This document shows positions 16,183 to 25,292 of a stretch of DNA of 64,000 nucleotides, in pieces (the stretch's first letter is position 1; every line of letters begins with the position of its first letter). The notes beneath the pieces were generated by a model, which was given only the letters and a program-made list of their open reading frames with translations, made no database searches and was not told where the DNA came from. This stretch comes from an uncultured Tenacibaculum sp. (GTDB lineage Bacteria > Bacteroidota > Bacteroidia > Flavobacteriales > Flavobacteriaceae), in the NCBI RefSeq assembly GCF_947502995.1, contig NZ_CANNBW010000011.1:102826-166825 (forward strand). Reading direction: 5' to 3'. The position numbers and the translations under genes are program-made.

Positions 16183-18321
16183 ATGAAAAAAATTTTTTAT
16201 TCATTTTTTCTAATCTGCTTTGCTATCACTATTTCTGTAGATGCACAAAGTAGAACTAGAAAAACGCAAAAAGGTCATACTAACGAAAATAAATTCAAAC
16301 AATTAGAAGATCTTTTAGCGACTCCAAATGAGGTTCATACCGCTTCAGGTGCACCAGGAAAAAAATATACTCAACAAAAGGTTGATTATAAAATGGACAT
16401 CTTTTTAGATGATGAGAAACAAAGAATAACTGGTAGTGAACAAATAGTATATCATAATAATTCAGAAGATGAACTTCCGTATTTATGGGTACAATTAGAC
16501 CAAAATATGAGAGCTGCAGATTCTAAAACTCCGGATATTACTTCTGTTAAAGTTCCAAAAAACATTAGTAAACGTAACTTTAACCGTTTCTTTCCTGAAA
16601 AACCTTTTGATGGTGGTTTTAAAATTACTGAAGTTACCAATGCAGATGGTAGTGAATTATCTTACATTATTAATAGAACTATGATGCGTGTTAATTTACC
16701 TAAGCCATTAGCTGCAGGTGGTACTTTTAAATTTAATATTAAATGGTGGTACAACATAAACAATCACAGAACTCAAGGAGGTAGATCTGGTTATGAGCAT
16801 TTCCCAAAAGATAACAATAATAACTATGTTATAGCACAGTTTTACCCAAGATTATGTGTGTATGATAACGTAGAAGGTTGGCAAAATGACCAATTTTGGG
16901 GACGAAGTGAATTTGCTTTAGAATTTGGTGATTTTGATGTGAACATTACTGTTCCTTCAGATCATATTTTAGGTGCAACTGGTGTTTTACAAAATGAAAG
17001 TGAAGTTTTAACTAAAAAGCAACAAGAGCGATTAGCTAAAGCAAGAAAAACTTACGATAATCCTGTTTTAATTGTTACTCAAAAAGAAGCAACTAAAACT
17101 GAAAAGAGTAAATCGAAGAAAACTAAAACATGGAAGTTTTCTGCTAAAAATGTAAGAGATTATGCTTTTGCTACTTCTAGAAAATTTATTTGGGATGCAA
17201 TGGCTGTAGATATTAATGGTAAAAATGTAATGGCTTATTCATTATATTCTAAAGAAGCTAATCCTTTGTATGGAGATCATTCTACAAGAGCTGTTGCTCA
17301 AACTCTTAAAACATATTCTCGTTATACTTTCGATTATCCATACCACAAAGCAATTTCTGTAGATGGTCAAATGGGAATGGAATATCCTCAAATTTGTTTC
17401 AATCCTGGTCGTCCTAATCCTGATGGAACTTATTCAGATAGAACAAAATATTTAATGATCAAAGTTACTGTTCATGAAGTTGGACATAATTTCTTTCCTA
17501 TGATTGTGAACTCAGACGAGAGAAAATGGACTTGGATGGATGAAGGATTAAATTCTTTCATGGAAATGCAAGCTGAATTAGACTATGATCCTAATTTCCC
17601 TATCGTAAGAGGATTACCTAAAAACATTATAAAATATATGGACGGTAATCAAGCTACAATTGCTCCAATTATGTCTAAAGGAGATAATGTATATAGTTTT
17701 GGAAACAATGCTTATGGTAAGCCTGCTACTGCTTTATACATACTTAGAAATACGGTTATGGGTCCAGAATTATTTGATTATGCTTTCCAAACATATTCTA
17801 AACGTTGGAAGTTTAAACACCCAACGCCAGCAGATTTCTTTAGAACTATGGAAGATGCTTCTGCAATGGATTTAGATTGGTTCTGGAGAGGTTGGTTTTA
17901 TACAACGGATGTTACTGACATAGGAATTAAAGGTGTTAAAAAATTCTATACTCAACCTGGTAAAGGTGAAACTGTAGATTTTATTCAAGATAAAACTGAA
18001 GGTTTAGGTTTTGGAACTGCAAAAAATCCAAAGTCTAAATACCACTATGAAATTACATACAATAAACCTGGAGGATTAGTAATGCCTATTATTGTAGAGT
18101 TTACTTATTCAGATGGAACAAAAGAAAGAAAAAAGTATCCTGCACAAATTTGGAGACTTAACGATAATGAAGTTACTAAAGTTTTCTCTTCTGATAAGGA
18201 AATTAAAAATATTGAAATTGATCCAGATTTAGAAACTGCGGATGTAGATACAGAAAATAATAGTTGGCCAAGGAAACAAAACAATAAGTTTCAAAAATTC
18301 AAAAATAAGGTCAAAGGATAA
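16183..18321 (+). CDS. Secreted M1-family metallopeptidase, copy 1
   Basis: A 712-residue exported zinc peptidase of the M1 (gluzincin) family. Signal peptide ending SVDAQ. The zinc site HEVGH at 431-435 plus Glu454 (MDEGLNSF) gives the M1 HExxH-18-E spacing, and the GMEYP motif upstream corresponds to the exopeptidase GxMEN. M1 enzymes remove N-terminal amino acids, probably here in the periplasm to use peptides. A strong bidirectional terminator follows at 18323-18359. The paralogue downstream is 50-60% identical by eye with an extra insertion near its C-terminus. Confidence 0.9.
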   Translation: MKKIFYSFFLICFAITISVDAQSRTRKTQKGHTNENKFKQLEDLLATPNEVHTASGAPGKKYTQQKVDYKMDIFLDDEKQRITGSEQIVYHNNSEDELPYLWVQLDQNMRAADSKTPDITSVKVPKNISKRNFNRFFPEKPFDGGFKITEVTNADGSELSYIINRTMMRVNLPKPLAAGGTFKFNIKWWYNINNHRTQGGRSGYEHFPKDNNNNYVIAQFYPRLCVYDNVEGWQNDQFWGRSEFALEFGDFDVNITVPSDHILGATGVLQNESEVLTKKQQERLAKARKTYDNPVLIVTQKEATKTEKSKSKKTKTWKFSAKNVRDYAFATSRKFIWDAMAVDINGKNVMAYSLYSKEANPLYGDHSTRAVAQTLKTYSRYTFDYPYHKAISVDGQMGMEYPQICFNPGRPNPDGTYSDRTKYLMIKVTVHEVGHNFFPMIVNSDERKWTWMDEGLNSFMEMQAELDYDPNFPIVRGLPKNIIKYMDGNQATIAPIMSKGDNVYSFGNNAYGKPATALYILRNTVMGPELFDYAFQTYSKRWKFKHPTPADFFRTMEDASAMDLDWFWRGWFYTTDVTDIGIKGVKKFYTQPGKGETVDFIQDKTEGLGFGTAKNPKSKYHYEITYNKPGGLVMPIIVEFTYSDGTKERKKYPAQIWRLNDNEVTKVFSSDKEIKNIEIDPDLETADVDTENNSWPRKQNNKFQKFKNKVKG

Positions 18322-18322
18322 C

Positions 18323-18359
18323 AAAAAAAAGCCGATAGCAATGCTATCGGCTTTTTTTT
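18323..18359. terminator. Bidirectional rho-independent terminator
   Basis: GCCGATAGC, AAT loop, GCTATCGGC, flanked by a run of A on the left and T on the right. Follows the first M1 peptidase gene. Confidence 0.9.
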
Positions 18360-18453
18360 AATAAAACTTTGTTAATTTTTATAACAAATTTTATCTTACG
18401 AATATAATTTCTTTAATTTCCGTAAATTATTTTAAAATCAACTAAATTTTATA

Positions 18454-20688
18454 ATGAGAAAGTTATCAGCTTTACTACTTACTGTGATGTTAATCACTTC
18501 CTCAGTATATGCTCAAGAAGCTAAAAAAGATACTGAGAAAAAACCTCAAAAAGGTCATGTAGACAATAATAAGTTTCGTCAGTTAAAAGATGTTCTAGCG
18601 ACTCCAAACTCGAATAGAACAGCTTCTGGTGCTCCAGGACACGAATATTCGCAACAAAAAGTTGACTATGTGATGAATCTTCGTATAGATGAAAAAAACA
18701 ATAAATTATATGGAGACGAAACAATCACTTACTATAACAACTCTAAAGATCATTTGGAATATTTATGGTTACAATTAGATCAGAACATGCGTGCTCCTGA
18801 TTCTAAAACTCCATTATCAAATTCTACACGTGCAAACTTATTTGAAACTCCAGAAGATTTTGTTGCTAAAAATATGGGAACAAAAAAAGATTTTGGTTTT
18901 AAAATCGAAGCTGTTAAATATGAAGATGGTAGAGATTTATCTCACACAATTAATCGTACAATGATGCGTATTAATTTACCAACTCCTTTAGCTCCTGGTG
19001 CTAGTTTCAAATTTAAAATAAAGTGGAACTATTTAATTAATAATTCAGTTACCGATGGTGGTAGATCTGGTTTTGAACAATTTAAAGATGGAAATAAAGC
19101 TTACACTATAGCTCAATTCTTTCCAAGATTATGTGTGTATAACAATGTTGAGGGATGGCAAAATATGCAATTCTGGGGTCGTAGTGAATTTGCTTTAGAA
19201 TTCGGTGATTACGATGTAAAACTTACTGTTCCAGCTGATCATATTGTTGATGCTACAGGAGACCTTCAGAATGAAAAAGAAGTTCTTACTAAAGAGCAAC
19301 GTAAAAGATTTGAAAAAGCTAAAAAATCTTTTAAAGACCCTGTATTCATTGTAACGCAAGCTGAAGCTGAAGAAAACGAGAAAAAAGGTACTGATAAAAC
19401 TAAAACTTGGCACTTTAAAGCTAAAAACGTTCGTGATTATGCTTTCGCTACTTCTAGAAAGTATATCTGGGATGCAATGGCTGTTGATATTAACGGAAAA
19501 ACTGTTATGGCAGTTTCTTTATATCCTAAAGAAGGAAATCCTTTATGGGAAGAGCATTCTACAAGAGTAGTTGCTAACACTTTAGAAGAATATTCTAAAT
19601 TAACTTTTGATTATCCTTATTCTAAAGCAATTTCTGTTCATGCTGACAGACAAGGTATGGAATATCCTATGATTTGTTTCAATTATGGTCGTCCAAATCC
19701 TGACGGAACTTATTCTGACAGAACTAAAAATGGAATGATTGGTGTAATTACTCATGAGGTTGGACACAATTTCTTCCCTATGATTGTAAATTCAGATGAA
19801 CGTCAATGGACATGGATGGATGAAGGTATTAACTCATTTGTTGAAATCTTAGCTGAATTAGATTATGATCCTAATTTCAATACAAATAACTTACCTAAAG
19901 ATATTGTTCGTTACATGAGCTACGATCAAGAAAATTTATCTCCAATTATGTCTCAAGGAGATTACGTGAAAAATTTTGGTCCAAATGCTTATACAAAACC
20001 AGCTGCTGGTTTATACATGTTAAGACAAACAATTATGGGACCTGAATTATTCGATTATGCTTTTAGAACATATTCTCAACGTTGGATGTTTAAGCATCCA
20101 ACTCCTGCTGATTTCTTTAGAACTATGGAAGATGCTTCAGGTATGGATTTAGATTGGTTTTGGAGAGGTTGGTTCTACACTACAGATTACTGTGACATAG
20201 GAATTAAAGAAGTTAAGCCTTTATACTTAACTAACAAACCTAACGAAAGAACTAAACAATTACAAAAACAATATCCAGGTTATTTTGCTTCATTAGGAAA
20301 GTTAATTCATGTAACTACTGAAAAAGCAGATGCTGATCCAAGCGAATTAGAGAGTTACATAAAAGGTTTACCAGCTGATGAAAAGGCTAAATTAAAAGAA
20401 ATGCCTAAATATATGTATCAAGTTGAATTCGAAAAACCTGGAGGTTTAGTTTTACCTTTAATCGTAGAATTAACTTATGCTGATGGTACTAAAAAACGTG
20501 AACAATTCCCAGCTCAAATATGGAGAAGAGATGACACTAAAGCTTATAGAGTATTCACATCAACTAAAGAAGTTAAAAGTATTGTAGTAGATCCTGATTT
20601 AGAGACTGCAGATATTGATACTTCTAACAATAGCTGGCCTAAGAAAACTGAAAGTAAATTCGATAAGTTTAAAAATACTAAAAAGTAA
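18454..20688 (+). CDS. Secreted M1-family metallopeptidase, copy 2
   Basis: A 744-residue paralogue of the preceding peptidase. Signal peptide ending SVYAQ. Zinc site HEVGH at 434-438 with Glu457 in WMDEGINSF; GMEYPMICFNYGRP is the substrate motif. It carries an extra stretch of about 40 residues (NERTKQLQKQYPGYFASLGK to LPADEKAKLKEMPKY) absent from copy 1, near the C-terminal beta domain, which may alter substrate or partner binding. Both end WPKK/WPRK..KF.KFKN, so duplication of the whole gene is clear. Terminator at 20707-20737. Confidence 0.9.
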   Translation: MRKLSALLLTVMLITSSVYAQEAKKDTEKKPQKGHVDNNKFRQLKDVLATPNSNRTASGAPGHEYSQQKVDYVMNLRIDEKNNKLYGDETITYYNNSKDHLEYLWLQLDQNMRAPDSKTPLSNSTRANLFETPEDFVAKNMGTKKDFGFKIEAVKYEDGRDLSHTINRTMMRINLPTPLAPGASFKFKIKWNYLINNSVTDGGRSGFEQFKDGNKAYTIAQFFPRLCVYNNVEGWQNMQFWGRSEFALEFGDYDVKLTVPADHIVDATGDLQNEKEVLTKEQRKRFEKAKKSFKDPVFIVTQAEAEENEKKGTDKTKTWHFKAKNVRDYAFATSRKYIWDAMAVDINGKTVMAVSLYPKEGNPLWEEHSTRVVANTLEEYSKLTFDYPYSKAISVHADRQGMEYPMICFNYGRPNPDGTYSDRTKNGMIGVITHEVGHNFFPMIVNSDERQWTWMDEGINSFVEILAELDYDPNFNTNNLPKDIVRYMSYDQENLSPIMSQGDYVKNFGPNAYTKPAAGLYMLRQTIMGPELFDYAFRTYSQRWMFKHPTPADFFRTMEDASGMDLDWFWRGWFYTTDYCDIGIKEVKPLYLTNKPNERTKQLQKQYPGYFASLGKLIHVTTEKADADPSELESYIKGLPADEKAKLKEMPKYMYQVEFEKPGGLVLPLIVELTYADGTKKREQFPAQIWRRDDTKAYRVFTSTKEVKSIVVDPDLETADIDTSNNSWPKKTESKFDKFKNTKK

Positions 20689-20706
20689 TTTTTACTTTTA
20701 AAAAAC

Positions 20707-20737
20707 AAAAAACCGCAATTTACATTGCGGTTTTTTT
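20707..20737. terminator. Rho-independent terminator
   Basis: Arms ACCGCAAT and ATTGCGGT around TTAC, with a T-run on the plus strand. Ends the second M1 peptidase transcript. Confidence 0.88.
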
Positions 20738-20762
20738 AGTAGTAATTAATTTAAATCTATAA

Positions 20763-21329
20763 ATGATACAGCTAAAAAACTATATTAATAGCTATGCAAA
20801 ATTAAGCAATTCTGATCTATATTATATAGAAAATAGCTTCATTTATGAAAAATTTAGTAAAGGAGAATTAATTATTACTTCCCAAAAGAGAGTGAATTAC
20901 GTATTTTTTCTAATAAAAGGGATCGTAAAAGGTTTTGAATATGAAAAAGAAAAAATCGTTATTCAGCACCTTATAGAACCAAATAACTTTTTTACAGACT
21001 TTGATAGTTTTATGAGTAAAGAAAATACTAATGAAAATTATCAAGCTATAACAGAAGTAGAAGTATTAAAAATAGGTTATAAAGATTTTCAAGTATTTAA
21101 AAATAAATCTCTAACATTTCAAACTGCTTTAAATAAAATTCTTCAAGAATCTTTATCCTGCAAAATGGAACGCTTACAAGATTTTCAAACATTAAATGCT
21201 AAAGAGCGCTATTTAAAACTTCTAAACAACTCCCCTACCTTGATTCAAGAAGTATCTATAAGTGATTTATCTTCTTTCCTAGGTATAGAACCATCTTCAT
21301 TAAGTAGAATACGAAAACAAGTTTTCTAA
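20763..21329 (+). CDS. Crp/Fnr-family transcriptional regulator
   Basis: 188 residues: N-terminal cyclic-nucleotide-binding-type beta-roll (residues about 25-115; FSKGELIITSQKRVNYVFFLIKGIVKGF) and a short C-terminal helix-turn-helix (ISDLSSFLGIEPSSLSRIRKQ, residues about 164-186). No cysteine cluster of the FNR type and no clear phosphate-binding cassette, so effector unknown. This class is common in Bacteroidota and often regulates the adjacent gene; the oxidoreductase 57 bases downstream in the same direction is the natural candidate. Confidence 0.82.
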   Translation: MIQLKNYINSYAKLSNSDLYYIENSFIYEKFSKGELIITSQKRVNYVFFLIKGIVKGFEYEKEKIVIQHLIEPNNFFTDFDSFMSKENTNENYQAITEVEVLKIGYKDFQVFKNKSLTFQTALNKILQESLSCKMERLQDFQTLNAKERYLKLLNNSPTLIQEVSISDLSSFLGIEPSSLSRIRKQVF

Positions 21330-21386
21330 CATTTGTCATTTTTTTCATCATTTTAAAAGGTCAATTTTGATACAAACTTTAAAATA

Positions 21387-22385
21387 ATGAATGAAATTTC
21401 TTTAGTAACTGGTGCTAACGGACATTTAGGCTATAATCTTTGCAAATTACTTATAGATAAAGGTGAGAAAGTTATAGCCACATATAGAAATCCTAAAAAT
21501 CGAAAAATTTTATCTGAATTAGGATGCGAAACTTTACCAGTTGACATTATGGATAAAAACGCTATGATAAAAGCATTTCATGGAGTAACAAATGTATATG
21601 CTGTAGCTGCGTCTTTTAAAATGTGGTCGAAGAATCCTAAAAAAGATATCTATGACAACAATGTAGAAGGCACAAGAAAATTGTTTGAAGCAGCTAATGA
21701 AAGCTGTGTAAAAAATATTGTTTATGTGAGTTCTGTAGCTTCATTAGACTTTACTAAACTTCCAGCAAAAGAGATTAACGGTTACAATACTGATCGAAGA
21801 AATTGGTATTACAATTCTAAAAATGATTCGGATAAATTAGCTTTAGAGTTGGGTAAAGAATTTAATATTAGAACTGTACTTATTTTACCATCAGCTATGA
21901 TTGGTAGTAAAGCTCATCAACTAAGCTACTCTAATCGATTAGTGAAACAGATTTTAGATGGTGAAATGATCGCTGATACAAATATTACATTAAATTGGAT
22001 TGATGTTAAAGATGTTGCATTAGGAGCTTACTCAGCTATGAAAAAAGGAAGAAATGGTGAACGTTATATTTTGGCGAATGAAAAACATACTTCTATTCAA
22101 GAAAGTGTAGCTATAGCTGCTAAAATATTTCCTGAATTAAAATTAAAAACTCCTCCTAAAATACCTAAATCTTTACTGTATATAATTGCTTTTTTTATGA
22201 AAACAGGAAGTTTAATAACTGGAAAAGAACCACTATTACAAAAAGAATATATTGATATGTTTTATGGTTTAAAACAAGATTATGACATCAATAAAGCCAA
22301 ATCTGAATTAAATTTCAGTCCTAAATCGAGTAAAAAAGCTCTAGTTGAAGCTCTTAATTATATCAAAAATGAATGGAAACACTAA
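21387..22385 (+). CDS. NAD(P)-dependent epimerase/reductase (extended SDR)
   Basis: 332 residues of the extended short-chain dehydrogenase fold: dinucleotide motif TGANGHLGYNLC near residue 8, VYVSSVASL near residue 112 and the YYNSK catalytic Tyr/Lys near residue 142. The pattern is closest to dihydroflavonol-reductase-like or 3-beta-hydroxysteroid-dehydrogenase-like proteins. Substrate unknown. The C-terminal third (LLYIIAFFMKTGSLITGKEPLLQKEYI) is typical of this subfamily. Likely expressed with or under the Crp/Fnr gene before it. Confidence 0.8.
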   Translation: MNEISLVTGANGHLGYNLCKLLIDKGEKVIATYRNPKNRKILSELGCETLPVDIMDKNAMIKAFHGVTNVYAVAASFKMWSKNPKKDIYDNNVEGTRKLFEAANESCVKNIVYVSSVASLDFTKLPAKEINGYNTDRRNWYYNSKNDSDKLALELGKEFNIRTVLILPSAMIGSKAHQLSYSNRLVKQILDGEMIADTNITLNWIDVKDVALGAYSAMKKGRNGERYILANEKHTSIQESVAIAAKIFPELKLKTPPKIPKSLLYIIAFFMKTGSLITGKEPLLQKEYIDMFYGLKQDYDINKAKSELNFSPKSSKKALVEALNYIKNEWKH

Positions 22386-22542
22386 TTTTTTTTTAAAAAA
22401 CATCATTTTTATGATATTAAAAATAACTTAGAATCTAAATCGATATAGAATTAACAAATACACACCTTAAACCTTATTAAATTATCAAATTAACACTAAA
22501 CAGAATAATGCTTTTTATTATTCTCATGTTTAACCCTATTTT

Positions 22543-22602
22543 TTTGTCGTCTAAAAAGTACTATTATTTTTTTATTTGAAAATTAATAGTACTTTTATCG
22601 AC
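22543..22602 (+). promoter_or_regulatory. Candidate thr operon promoter/operator
   Basis: A possible promoter: TTG at 22544-22546 and TTTATTTG (one mismatch to TAnnTTTG) at 22571-22578, spacing 24, slightly long. The -7 lies inside the loop of a perfect 13-bp inverted repeat (AAAAGTACTATTA 22554-22566 and TAATAGTACTTTT 22584-22596), which may be an operator or a hairpin. The rest of the gap 22386-22543 holds nothing I recognise. Confidence 0.4.
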
Positions 22603-22701
22603 GTGAAAGCGAATAAAAAAAATACATCTTTTCTTAAAAACGTAACTACTACGTTAATATTCGCTTACACAATTATTTCTACAATTATTACGACCCTTTA
22701 G
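22603..22701 (+). CDS. thrL: Threonine operon leader peptide
   Basis: A 32-residue open frame starting with GTG and ending TAG about 100 bases before thrA. It contains eight threonine and five isoleucine codons; the last third reads TIISTIITTL, and a TTT triplet lies mid-way. This is the design of the enterobacterial thr leader, where ribosome stalling at Thr/Ile codons senses charged tRNA. The coding stretch also forms nested hairpins (AAGCGAATA 22607-22615 with TATTCGCTT 22658-22666; AACGTA with TACGTT 22639-22655). The stop codon falls in the loop of the terminator hairpin. Not confirmed by comparison. Confidence 0.7.
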   Translation: MKANKKNTSFLKNVTTTLIFAYTIISTIITTL

Positions 22702-22713
22702 GGGTTGTTTTTC
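22691..22713 (+). terminator. thr operon attenuator terminator
   Basis: CGACCC paired with GGGTTG (one G-U pair) around a TTTAG loop, followed by TTTTT. It directly overlaps the leader peptide stop codon and precedes thrA, as expected of a transcription attenuator. The alternative antiterminator pairing could not be settled by eye. Confidence 0.6.
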
Positions 22714-22798
22714 TACATATAATTCTCGATATAGGTCTTTTTTAAAAGACTAAAAATTAAATCACAAATAGTAATCATTCTACCTTAATTCACATAAA

Positions 22799-25240
22799 AT
22801 GAAAGTCCTAAAATTCGGAGGTTCATCAGTTAAAGATTATCAAAACATACAAAAAGTTTTGAATATCATTGAAGAAAAATCAAAAGAAGATCAATTAGCA
22901 GTAGTAGTTTCTGCTTTTGGTAAAACTACAGATACTTTATTAAAAAGTGCACAATTAGCAAAAAATAAAGACGAAAGTTATTTGACCTTAATCAATGAAG
23001 TTGAACAACATCATTTTGAAACTATTGAAAATTTAATTAGCAATAATTCTAACAACGTAATAGAACGAACGAATGAATTATTCAATCAATTAAAAACCTT
23101 ATATAAAGGTTGTTACTTATTAGAAGAACTTTCTCCTAAAGCTAAAGCTATTATTAGTAGTTTCGGTGAACGTTTATCTTCTTACATTATTTCTGAAGCT
23201 GCCAAAGAACGTTTAAATGCAACGTTTAAAGACAGTCAAGAGTTAATTATTACTGACAATAATTATTTAAAAGCTCAGGTAGATTTTGAAACAACATATA
23301 GCAACTGCTCTTCTTATTTTAACGAAAATAATTTTCAGGTAGTGGTTTTACCTGGATTTATTGCAAAATGTTATAACGGACAAACAACAACATTAGGACG
23401 AGGTGGTTCAGATTATACTGCATCTATTTATGCGGCGGCTGTTCATGCGGAAGAATTACAAATATGGACAGATGTTAGTGGTATGTTTACTGCGAATCCG
23501 ACTATAGTAAAACAAGCTGAACCTATCCGTCATATTTCTTATCAGGAAGCCATGGAGATGTCTCATTTTGGAGCAAAAGTAATCTACCCTCCTACTATTC
23601 AACCTGTAAGAGAAATGAGAATTCCATTAGTAATTAAAAATACTAATGCACCTAATGATGAAGGTACATTCATCACCCTAAATACTGATAAAAGTTCTTC
23701 TGTTAAAGGAATTAGTTATATAGAAAATATCGCTTTACTAACTATTGAAGGTAGTGGAATGGTTGGTATCTCTGGAGTTTCTAAACGTTTATTTGAAGCT
23801 TTATCGGATGATGATATTAATGTAATTTTAATAACTCAAGCTTCTTCCGAACATACTATTTGTGTTGGTGTATTAGAAGAAGACGCAGAAAAAGCAGTTA
23901 ACAGCATTACTAAAAAGTTTGAAATAGAGATCAATCAAAAGAAGATAGATCCTATTCATACAGAAAAAGACCTAAGTATATTAGCTTTAGTTGGTGATAA
24001 CATGAAAAATCATCAAGGTTTAAGCGGAAAAATGTTTAGTGCATTAGGAAAAAACAATGTAAATATTAGAGCAATAGCTCAAGGTGCTTCTGAAAAAAAT
24101 ATTTCTGCAGTAATTAAGCATTCTGATGCAAAAAAAGCTTTAAATACTTTACATGAGCAATTCTTTGGAGAGCAAACAAAGCAGTTAAATTTATTTGTTA
24201 CTGGAGTAGGAAATGTTGGAAATCGTTTTCTCGCACAATTACAACAACAGAAAGAATATTTACAAGAACAGCTTAAACTTAATGTACGAGTTGTAGGACT
24301 TTCAAACTCAAAAAAAATGTACTTCGATGAACAAGGAATCGATTTACAAAACTGGAAAGATTTACTATTAAACAAAGGAGAAACTACAGGTTTAGATCTT
24401 TTTCATGCTAAAGCTAAAGCTTTAAACTTAAGAAATAGTGTATTTATTGATAATACAGCCAACGAGCATGTTTCTAAAATGTACCAACAGTATTTAGAAA
24501 ATAATATTGCTGTAGTAACTTGTAATAAAATTGCTTGTGCATCAGAATTAAATAATTACAAAACACTGAAAAAAGTTTCTAAACAATTTAACGCTCCTTT
24601 TTTATTTGAAACTAATGTAGGAGCTGGTTTACCTATTATCGATACTTTAAAAAACCTTATCGCTTCTGGTGATCGCGTTCATAAAATACAAGCAGTTTTA
24701 TCTGGTAGTTTAAACTTTGTTTTCAACAATTTTAATAATACTAATACTTTTCATGATATTGTAGAACAAGCTCAGCATGAAGGATACACTGAACCAGATC
24801 CTAAAATTGATTTAAGCGGTGTTGATGTTGCTAGAAAAATTCTAATTTTAGCTAGAGAAAGTGGTTATGAACTGGAATTATCAGATATAGAAAATCAATC
24901 ATTTTTACCACAAGAAAGCTTAGATACGTCAAACAATAAAGATTTTTATGAAAGCTTAACAAAATTTGAATCTCATTTTCAAGAGATTTATGCTAAAGCA
25001 AATAATGAAAACTGTAAATTGAAATATGTTGCAGAATTTGTAGATGGAAAAGCAAAGGTTGGTTTACAACATATTCCTCAAGATCATCCTTTTTATAACT
25101 TAGAAGGGAGCGATAACATTGTATTATTCTTTACAGATCGATATCAATTACAACCGTTACAAATTAAAGGTGCAGGAGCTGGTGCTGATGTTACTGCTTC
25201 TGGTATTTTTGCAGATGTGATAAGAGTTGCTAATAACTAA
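22799..25240 (+). CDS. thrA: Bifunctional aspartate kinase / homoserine dehydrogenase I
   Basis: An 813-residue fusion catalysing the first and third steps from aspartate to threonine. The kinase half starts KFGGSS (residues 5-10) and runs to about 300; two ACT-type regulatory repeats follow (about 310-460, with GISGVSKRLFEAL and GLSGKMFSALGKNN), where threonine feedback usually acts. The dehydrogenase half begins at about 464 (LFVTGVGNVGNRFL) and contains NVGAGLPIIDTLKNL and LSGSLNFVFN, ending in GAGAGADVTASG. First gene of thrABC, preceded by a leader peptide and attenuator. Confidence 0.96.
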   Translation: MKVLKFGGSSVKDYQNIQKVLNIIEEKSKEDQLAVVVSAFGKTTDTLLKSAQLAKNKDESYLTLINEVEQHHFETIENLISNNSNNVIERTNELFNQLKTLYKGCYLLEELSPKAKAIISSFGERLSSYIISEAAKERLNATFKDSQELIITDNNYLKAQVDFETTYSNCSSYFNENNFQVVVLPGFIAKCYNGQTTTLGRGGSDYTASIYAAAVHAEELQIWTDVSGMFTANPTIVKQAEPIRHISYQEAMEMSHFGAKVIYPPTIQPVREMRIPLVIKNTNAPNDEGTFITLNTDKSSSVKGISYIENIALLTIEGSGMVGISGVSKRLFEALSDDDINVILITQASSEHTICVGVLEEDAEKAVNSITKKFEIEINQKKIDPIHTEKDLSILALVGDNMKNHQGLSGKMFSALGKNNVNIRAIAQGASEKNISAVIKHSDAKKALNTLHEQFFGEQTKQLNLFVTGVGNVGNRFLAQLQQQKEYLQEQLKLNVRVVGLSNSKKMYFDEQGIDLQNWKDLLLNKGETTGLDLFHAKAKALNLRNSVFIDNTANEHVSKMYQQYLENNIAVVTCNKIACASELNNYKTLKKVSKQFNAPFLFETNVGAGLPIIDTLKNLIASGDRVHKIQAVLSGSLNFVFNNFNNTNTFHDIVEQAQHEGYTEPDPKIDLSGVDVARKILILARESGYELELSDIENQSFLPQESLDTSNNKDFYESLTKFESHFQEIYAKANNENCKLKYVAEFVDGKAKVGLQHIPQDHPFYNLEGSDNIVLFFTDRYQLQPLQIKGAGAGADVTASGIFADVIRVANN

Positions 25241-25292
25241 GTTTCATGATAAAATAACTAGCAACAAACATATATTAACAGAAATGTAAATA

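Noticed and set aside
24079..24375. Cys- and Ser-rich open frame on the minus strand inside thrA
   Set aside because: Shadow of the conserved ThrA linker region; no start context or similarity.
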